Source: Bretschneidera sinensis (Eukaryota; Streptophyta; Magnoliopsida; Brassicales; Akaniaceae). Taken from it: a stretch of 64,000 nt of DNA. Below the pieces are notes generated by a model. It saw only the letters and a program-made list of their open reading frames with translations, had not been told where the DNA came from and did no database searches. Positions 58,161-64,000 of this stretch are shown in pieces; position 1 is the stretch's first letter; each line of letters begins with the position of its first letter. A program made the translations under genes and the position numbers. Location of the stretch: NCBI GenBank assembly GCA_023935145.1, contig CM043698.1, forward strand, positions 62,063,501 to 62,127,500, written 5' to 3'.

Positions 58161-59022
58161 TGATGAGGACACAACTAACAAATAGGAGGTAGATCCTATT
58201 CAAGTTCCAATTGGTCCAATTACAAGGGCTCGAGCTAAAGGTTCAAAGAAACTCTCAATGGGCTGATTCAACACGTTTGGGCTAAGAACCATTTTTGGGG
58301 GCCCAAGGATGATGTTATACGTGATCCACAAGGATGAGTTTCCATAATTCAAGCTTTGGAATAATCTAGTAACTCAATATTGTGAATTAAAATCTTAGTA
58401 TCCCAAAATTGAAGACTTACTCATTTTAGTTGGCTTATCAAGGAAAATGGCTGGTTGTAATTTTTCTTATTACATTTTCTTAATTGTTTACTTATTAATT
58501 TAATTGCTGAATTGTAAGGTTTGCATGCCAAGTTAGGTACTTTTCTTATTTGGATTTTAGGTTACCAAAATTCAGTTACCAGAATTCTAGTATGAAACCT
58601 ATTCCTTAGTTTCCTTTTTCTAATTGGTTACGAATTCCTTAGTTTCCTTTTTCTAATTGGTTACCAATTCTCATGTATTTAAATAGCTATTGGCTTTTTG
58701 GAATAAGAAAATTCAGATTTGATTCATATTTTGTGAGAGAAAATTCTCTTTGGTTCTTTTAGAACTTCTGAACTTATTGGAGTCTCCGTCGCGTTCATCT
58801 TCGACTTATCAATCAATTCTTCCATAATTGATTGTGGCATCTTCATTATACCAAGGTTCTTGCTTCAATATAAGCAACGGGTCGCAGTCTCAGTCTTCAT
58901 TATACCAAAGTTCTTGCTTCAATATAAGCAACAGGTCGCGGTCTCACATAAATATGCTTCTAGATGATCTTGGAAGTCTTATTGATCAATCAATTTCTTA
59001 GTTCTTGGCGTGGATCATATCA
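58161..59022 (+). repeat. 3' LTR of the deleted gypsy element
   Basis: About 862 bp, TGATGAGGACAC to ATCATATCA. Closely similar to 54212-55074 along its length. Confidence 0.92.
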
Positions 59023-59118
59023 GAGCTGGAGCAAAAAATTTTCTTTGGAGGAGCCAAAGCTAATATATTATAAAAATAAAATATTTATGATCATAATAGA
59101 AGTTTTAAACATATGAAA

Positions 59119-59500
59119 CACTACAAAAAAAATTGGGCATTTAAAATCCGTTGCAAAAAGAAAATTTTCCATCACAAATACCTATCTGCGACGGGCATTC
59201 GTAGCAGATAGGTCCCTCGCTGAAACCTTCGCTGTTGATAACTTTTTTTTGCGACTGAAAAAAAATCAATCACAAAAATGCTATTTGCGATGATTTTTTT
59301 TCTGTCGCAGATGAGTCTTATTTTTTTTTTTATAGAAAATGGTCTTAAAATAATATTTTATTAAAAATTTAAAAGTATCCACGATGAAAATTTTTGTCGC
59401 ATTTAAAAAAATTATCTGCTAGGGATCTAAATCCATCGTAGATACGAATTTTTTGTATATAAAAATTAATTTTGTATGACGAAAAATCTAAAAAATTTTG
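59119..59500 (+). mobile_element. CACTA-type terminus (fragment)
   Basis: Begins CACTACAAAAAAAATTGGG, a classical CACTA end, followed by subterminal repeats around TATCTGCGACGG, GTAGCAGATAGG, TTTGCGA and GTCGCA in both orientations. No opposite end (TAGTG) was found before the MULE at 59618. Confidence 0.65.
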
Positions 59501-59617
59501 AGAAAAAAAATTATATAGTAAAACGAACTAATAAAGAAAGTGTAGAAATCTTAAAGGTAAATTTCATCTTAGTGTGCAGCAGATATAGTATTAACGATAG
59601 AGTGTGAGAAAAATTAA

Positions 59618-59815
59618 AGCTAAATTGCATATAAAACTATATGGTTTGGTCCAGTTTCGTAACAAATTATTCCCGAGGTTTGTTTTGATTCATACTAAAC
59701 CCTGTGGTTGACAAAGTTTGCATAACGTTGAAGTCTGTTAACTTTGGGTTTATTATGAAATTCAACAAAATCACAAAGTTTTCTAAGTAATTTAACATTT
59801 TTTAAGGAACTCTCA
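59618..59815 (+). repeat. Left TIR of the array-bearing MULE
   Basis: Pairs with 63675-63855 inverted. Similarity may extend weakly further inward (CTCTCATCCTTCTCCATCTC against the inverted GAGAGATAGAGAGAGATGAA side). Confidence 0.88.
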
Positions 59816-59879
59816 TCCTTCTCCATCTCCCACAACATCTCTTTCTGCAAATTCTTCTCCTCTTTCTCCCTAGACCGTC

Positions 59880-62808
59880 GGCCACTAGCCACCTTCTTCT
59901 TCTTCTCATTCTTCTTCTTCTTTTTCTCCTCCTCCTCCTCCTTTTTCTTCTATCTCTTCTCTTTTTTCTTCTTCTTATTCTTCTCCTTCTCATTCTTCTC
60001 ATTCTTCTTCTTCTCCTTCTTCTCCCTCATTTTCCTTCTCATTCTCCTCCTCCTTCTCCTCCACCTCTTCCTCTTCCTCCTCCTCCACCTCTTCCTCTTC
60101 CTCCTCCTTCTTCATCACCTTCTTCATCATCTTCATCTTCTCCTTGTACTTTTTCTCCTCATTCTTCTTCTCCTTCTTCTCTTCCTCATTCTTCTCTTTC
60201 ATATCCTCATTCTTCTCCTCATTCTTCTCACTCTCATTCTTCTTTTCTTCTCCTCTTTCTTCTTCTTTTTTTCTTCTTTTTCTTCTTCTTCTTCTTCTTC
60301 TTCTCCTTCTTCTTCTCATTATTCTTCTTCTCTTTTTTCTTTTTCTTCTTCTCTTCCACCTCATTCTCATCCTCCTTCTCCTTCTTTTTCTTCTTCTTCT
60401 TCTTCTTCTTCTTCTTCTTCTTCTTCTTCTTCTTCTTTTCACTCTCCTTATTCTCATTCTCCTTCTTCTTCTTTTTCTTTTTCGTCTCATTCTTCTTCTT
60501 CTTATTCTCCTTATTCTTTTCATTCTTCATCTCCTCCTCCTTCTTCTTTTCCTCCTCCTCATTCTCTTCTTCTTCTTCCTTCTTCTTCTTATTCTTCTTC
60601 TTCTTTTTCTCATTCTTCTTCTTTCTCCTTCTTCTTCTTCTTCTTCTTCTCATTCTTCTTCTTCTCATTCTCCTTCTTCTTCTTCTTCTTCTTCTTCTTC
60701 TTCTTCTTCTTCTTCTTCTTCTTCTTCTTCTTTTTCTCCTCCTCCTCCTCCTCCTCTTTTATCTTCTTCTTCTTCTTCTCATTCTCTTTCCCATTCTTCT
60801 TCTTCTTCTTCTTCTTCTTCTTCTTTTTCTCATTCTTCACCTTCTTCTTATTCTTTTTCTCCTCTTCCTCTTTCTTTTTCTTTTTCTTCTTGTTCTTGTT
60901 CTTGTTCTCCTCCTCCTCCTTTTTTTTTCTTCTTCTTCTCATTCTTCTTCTCCTTCTTCCTCTTGTTCTTCTTATTGTTTTTGTTCTTTTTCTTCTTCTT
61001 CTTCTTCTCATTCTTTTTCTTCTCCATATTATTGTTCTTCTTCTTTTTCTACTCATTCTCATTCTTTTTCTTCTTCTTCTCATTATCATTCTTCTTCTTC
61101 TTCTTCTTCTCATTCTTCTTCTTCTTCTTCTTCTCATTCTTCTTCTCCTTCTTTTTTTTTCTTCTTCTTCTTCTCATTTTTCCTTTTCTCATTCTTCTCC
61201 TTCTTCTTGTTCTCCTTCTTTTTCTTCTTCTTCTTCTTCTCCTTCTTCTTTTTCTTCTTCTTCTTCTTCTCTTTCTTCACATTCTTCTTCTTATTTTTCT
61301 CCTCCTCCTCCTCATTCTTCTTCTTCTTTTTCTTTTTCTACTCCTCATCATCCTCCTCCTTTTGCTTCCTCTTCTTCTTCTTATTCTTCTCTTTCTTTTT
61401 CTTCTCATTCTTTTTCTTCTCCATATTATTCTTCTTCTTCTTTTTCTTCTTCTTCTTCTCATTCTCATTTTTCTTCTTCTTCTTCTTTTTCTTTTTCTTT
61501 TTCTTCTCATTCTTCTTCTTCTTCTTCTTCTTCTTCTTCTTCTTCTTCTTCTTCTTCTTCTTCTTCTTCTTCTTCTTCTTCTCCTTCTCTTTCTTCTTCT
61601 TCTTCTTCTTTTTCTTCTTCTTCTTCTTCTTCTTCTCTTTCTTCTTCTCCTTCTCCTTCTTCTTTTTCTTTTTCTTCTTCTTTTTTTTTTCTTCTTCTTC
61701 TTCTTTTTCTTCTTCTCATTTTTTTTTCTTTTTCTTCTTCTTCTCTTTCTCCTTCTTCTTCTTCTTCTTCTTCTTCTCATTCTTCTTCTTCTCATTCTCC
61801 TTCTCCTTCTCCTTCTCATTCTCCTTCTCATTTTCCTTTTCCTTCTCATTCTTTTTCTTCTTCTCTCCTTCTTCTTCTTCTTCTTCTTCTTCTTCTGATT
61901 CTTCTTCTTTTTCTCCTCATTCTTCTCTTTTTCCTTATTCTTCTTCTTCTTCTCCTTCTCCTTCTTTTTTTTCTCTTTCTTCTTCTTCTTCTTCTTCTTC
62001 TTCTTTTTCTTCTTCTTCTTCTTCTTCTTCTTCTTCTTCTTCTTCTTCTTCTATTCCTTCTTCTTCTCCTTCTTTTTCTTCTTCTTCTTCTTCTTTTTCT
62101 TTTCTTTCTTCTCATTCTTCTTTTTCTCTTTCTTTTTCTCATTCTTCTCTTCCTTCTCATTCTTATCCTTCTCCTTCTACTTCTCTTTCTTATTCTTCTC
62201 ATTCTCCTTCTTCTTCTTATTCTTCTTCTTCTTCTTCTTCTTCTTCTTCTTCTCATCATTTTTCTTCTCATTCTTTTTCTTCTTCTTCTACTTCTTCTTA
62301 TTCTCCTTCTTCTTTTTCTTCTTCTTCTCATCCTTTTTCTTCTCATTCTTCTTCTGCTTCTTCTTATTCTGCTTTTTCTTTTTCTTCTTTTTCTTTTTCT
62401 TTTTCTTCTTCTTCTTCTTCTTTTTCTTCTTCTTCTTCTCTTTCTTCTTCTCATTCTTCTTCTTTTTCTTCTCTTTATTCTCATTCTTCTTCTTCTCATT
62501 CTTTTTATCCTTCTTATTCTTCTCATTCTTTTTCTCCTTCTTCTCCCCATTCTCACCCTTCTCCTTCTTATCCTTCTCCTTCTCATTCTCATTCTTATTC
62601 TTCTCATTCTCCGTTTTCTCTTTCTCCTTCTCACTCTCCTTCCCTTTCTTCTTCTTCTCATTATTCTCCGTCTCCTTCTCTTTCTTCTTCTTCTTCTCAT
62701 TCTTCTTCTACTTTTTCTTCCCTTTCTTCTTCCCATTCTTCTTCTTCTCCTCATTCTACTTCTCCTTCTTCTCCTCCTCATCCTTCTCTTCCTCTCCACT
62801 CATCGCAT
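59880..62808. repeat. Giant TTC/CTT-rich polypyrimidine array, about 2.9 kb
   Basis: Almost pure C/T on the + strand: runs of (TTC)n up to about 80 bp, mixed with TTTTTC, CTCC and regular TCATTC interruptions. The purine strand is GAA-rich. The long open frames here (poly-Ser/Phe/Leu on +, poly-Lys/Arg/Glu on minus) follow from lack of stop codons in the repeat and are not genes. Confidence 0.95.
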
Positions 62809-62989
62809 GCTCCCCCTACCCTTACCATCGTGTCAGCATCCCTCTTTCTCTTATTCCTCCTATCCTCTATTCTTTTTCCCTCGCCTGGCTACAAAATCCT
62901 CTCCTTAAAATTCAACTTTTATATTTTCTCTCCTCAAAACATCCCAAATTTCAGGCCATGGGTGTTGACAGTAGGAGAAAAAAAAGAAA

Positions 62990-63665
62990 GGGATGGACAA
63001 TGGCACGGTGGTGAGTGTAAGGGTGAGGGTGAGAGCGCACAGTGAGGGGAGAGGAAGGGGGGAAGAAGGAAATGAAAAAGATGAGAAGAAGAAGGGAAAA
63101 GAGATGAGAGGGTGGTTGATGGTTGGGAGAGATGAGGAAGGAGAAAGGAGGGGAAGAGGAAAGGGGGATGGTGGCGCAGTGGTAAGGGTGGGGGGTGGCG
63201 CGATAGGGGGAGAGGTAAGGGGGAAGAATGAAAGGAAAAAGAGGAGAAGGAGGGGGGAAGAGGGGGGAAGAGGGGGAGAGAGTGGCCGTCAGCTGGGGAA
63301 GAGGGAGGGGGGGAAGGAGAAGAAGAAAAGAGAAGGAGACAAGAGGGATGGATGGTGGTGCGATGTTGAGGGTGAGGATACTGGTGCCATGGTGAGGATG
63401 GTGGTGCCATGGTGAGGGTGAGGATGGTGATGCGATGGTGAGGGTGAAGATGGTGATGCGATGGTGAGGGTGAGGATGGTGGTGTGATGGTGAATGTGAG
63501 GGCATGCGGTGAGGGGGCAGGAGCACGGTGATGGGAGAGGAAAATGGGAAGAAGAAAAGGAAAAGGAGGGGATGAGGAAGGTGAAGATGGGGTGGTTAGT
63601 GGTGGGGGGAGTGGCTTGCGGCTATAAGAGAGGGATGAGGAATTTAGGGAGAGATAGAGAGAGAT
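62990..63665. repeat. Purine-rich block with GGTGATGG-type minisatellite
   Basis: Strand bias flips here: the + strand is G/A-rich (GGGAGAGGAAGGGG, AAGAAGAAAAG). At 63366-63505 short repeats built from ATGGTGAGGGTGAGGATGGTG recur about six times. The block ends in an AGAGAGATAGAGAGAGATGA run before the right TIR. Confidence 0.9.
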
Positions 63666-63674
63666 GAAAGTTTT

Positions 63675-63855
63675 TTTTTTTAAAAAAAAAGTTAAATTAC
63701 ATAGAAAACCCTGTGATTTTGCTGAATTTCATAATAAACCTTAAGTTAATAGACTTTAACCTTATGCAAACTTTATCAACCACATGAAACAAAACAAACC
63801 TCAGGGTTTGTTATGAATCTAAACCAAACCGCAAGGTTTTATATGGAATTTAATC
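63675..63855 (-). repeat. Right TIR of the array-bearing MULE
   Basis: Inverted copy of the left TIR (TTAAATTACATAGAAAACCC to CATATGGAATTTAATC side), with moderate divergence, followed by the 9-bp target repeat. Confidence 0.88.
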
Positions 63856-63864
63856 AAAAATTAA

Positions 63865-64000
63865 TATTAACACAAAAAATGATTGTTTACATTAAGGTGT
63901 GAGAATCTTTCAATTCATGCCCATACATGACAAAATTTAAGCATCATCTCAATTTCTTTATGACAAAAGACATTATCTAACTTCTTTTTCTCTCTTCTCT
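63865..64000. other. AT-rich flank
   Basis: Nothing recognised. Confidence 0.5.

Larger units (their letters stand above)
54212..59022 (+). mobile_element. Internally deleted Ty3/gypsy LTR retrotransposon
   Basis: LTRs at 54212-55074 and 58161-59022, tRNA-Met primer site after the left LTR and a polypurine tract before the right one. Flanks GAGCC and GAGCT match at four of five positions, a likely 5-bp target duplication. The interior holds gag, part of protease and the integrase tail, but no RT, RNase H or integrase core. A duplicated LTR/leader block follows the left LTR. Confidence 0.9.
59618..63855. mobile_element. Non-autonomous MULE carrying a giant polypyrimidine array
   Basis: Inverted ends of about 190 bp start AGCTAAATTGCATATAAAAC (left) and GATTAAATTCCATATAAAAC (right, read inward). 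Perfect 9-bp direct repeats AAAAATTAA flank them at 59609-59617 and 63856-63864. TIR blocks such as GGTTTGGT, GTTTGCATAA and TTATTATGAAATTCA are shared between the ends, and several also with the 8137-15396 MULE. Inside are a 2.9-kb TTC/CTT array and a G/A-rich block, and no transposase. Confidence 0.88.

Noticed and set aside
60144..63045. Very long open frames of 584-672 codons on + and 144-317 codons on minus
   Set aside because: They translate as Ser/Phe/Leu or Lys/Arg/Glu runs and occur in all frames of the TTC array. They are a by-product of the lack of stop codons in the repeat.
62934..63526. Proline/serine/histidine-rich frames on minus opposite the GGTGATGG block
   Set aside because: Two overlapping frames are equally open, the composition follows the repeat, and no domain is seen.
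1..64000. tRNA or rRNA genes
   Set aside because: I saw no cloverleaf-like tRNA gene or rRNA block by eye. The tRNA-like matches are retrotransposon primer sites only. A tRNAscan-SE run would settle this.

Overview
The window is nuclear DNA from a flowering plant, most likely a eudicot. It is AT-rich and has introns with GT-AG ends. Its gene families are plant-only: a QALGGH-type C2H2 zinc finger with an EAR motif, a TDBD protein and a WAT1/MtN21-like transporter. It is filled with plant-type transposons (MULE, hAT, CACTA, copia, Ty3/gypsy, L1-type LINE). The species cannot be told from the sequence. Only two genes look intact.

Layout. 1-4.1 kb: a ZAT11/12-like C2H2 repressor gene (1545-2108, +) with a TATA box and G-box, followed by a MITE. 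4.8-7.7 kb: a decayed hAT transposase. 8137-15396: a MULE with long terminal inverted repeats and a perfect 9-bp target duplication, whose broken transposase is interrupted by a 2.1-kb solo LTR. 17-25 kb: a TDBD (TPL-binding/TIFY-binding-domain) gene on +. Its start codon appears to be the last three bases of exon 1, followed by a 4.8-kb intron. Its main exon carries eleven 14-residue repeats and a 342-bp tandem duplication, and a 25-bp duplication sits on its stop codon.

25.7-34 kb: satellite units of about 165 bp, a 2.6-kb copia relic with a 5-bp target duplication, and a second copy of the 2-kb solo LTR in opposite orientation. 34.2-40.9 kb: a near full-length L1-type LINE on minus, inserted into a CACTA-like terminus, with two isolated stops in ORF2. 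41.8-50 kb: a seven-exon WAT1-related pseudogene on minus, broken by a gypsy element in exon 4, a short retroposed fragment in exon 6, a frameshift and lost acceptor in exon 3, and a stop in exon 6. 50-53 kb: truncated Athila-like gypsy gag with an LTR. 54.2-59.0 kb: a gypsy element that lost its RT, RNase H and integrase core and has a duplicated LTR/primer-site leader.

59618-63855: a second MULE of the same TIR family, again with a perfect 9-bp target duplication. Its cargo is a roughly 2.9-kb TTC/CTT polypyrimidine array followed by a purine-rich, GGTGATGG-rich block; this is the most unusual structure in the window. I see no new defence or metabolic system. The interest lies in nested insertions, the MULE-borne simple-sequence cargo and the structure of the TDBD gene. 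All comparisons are by eye; no database search was run.
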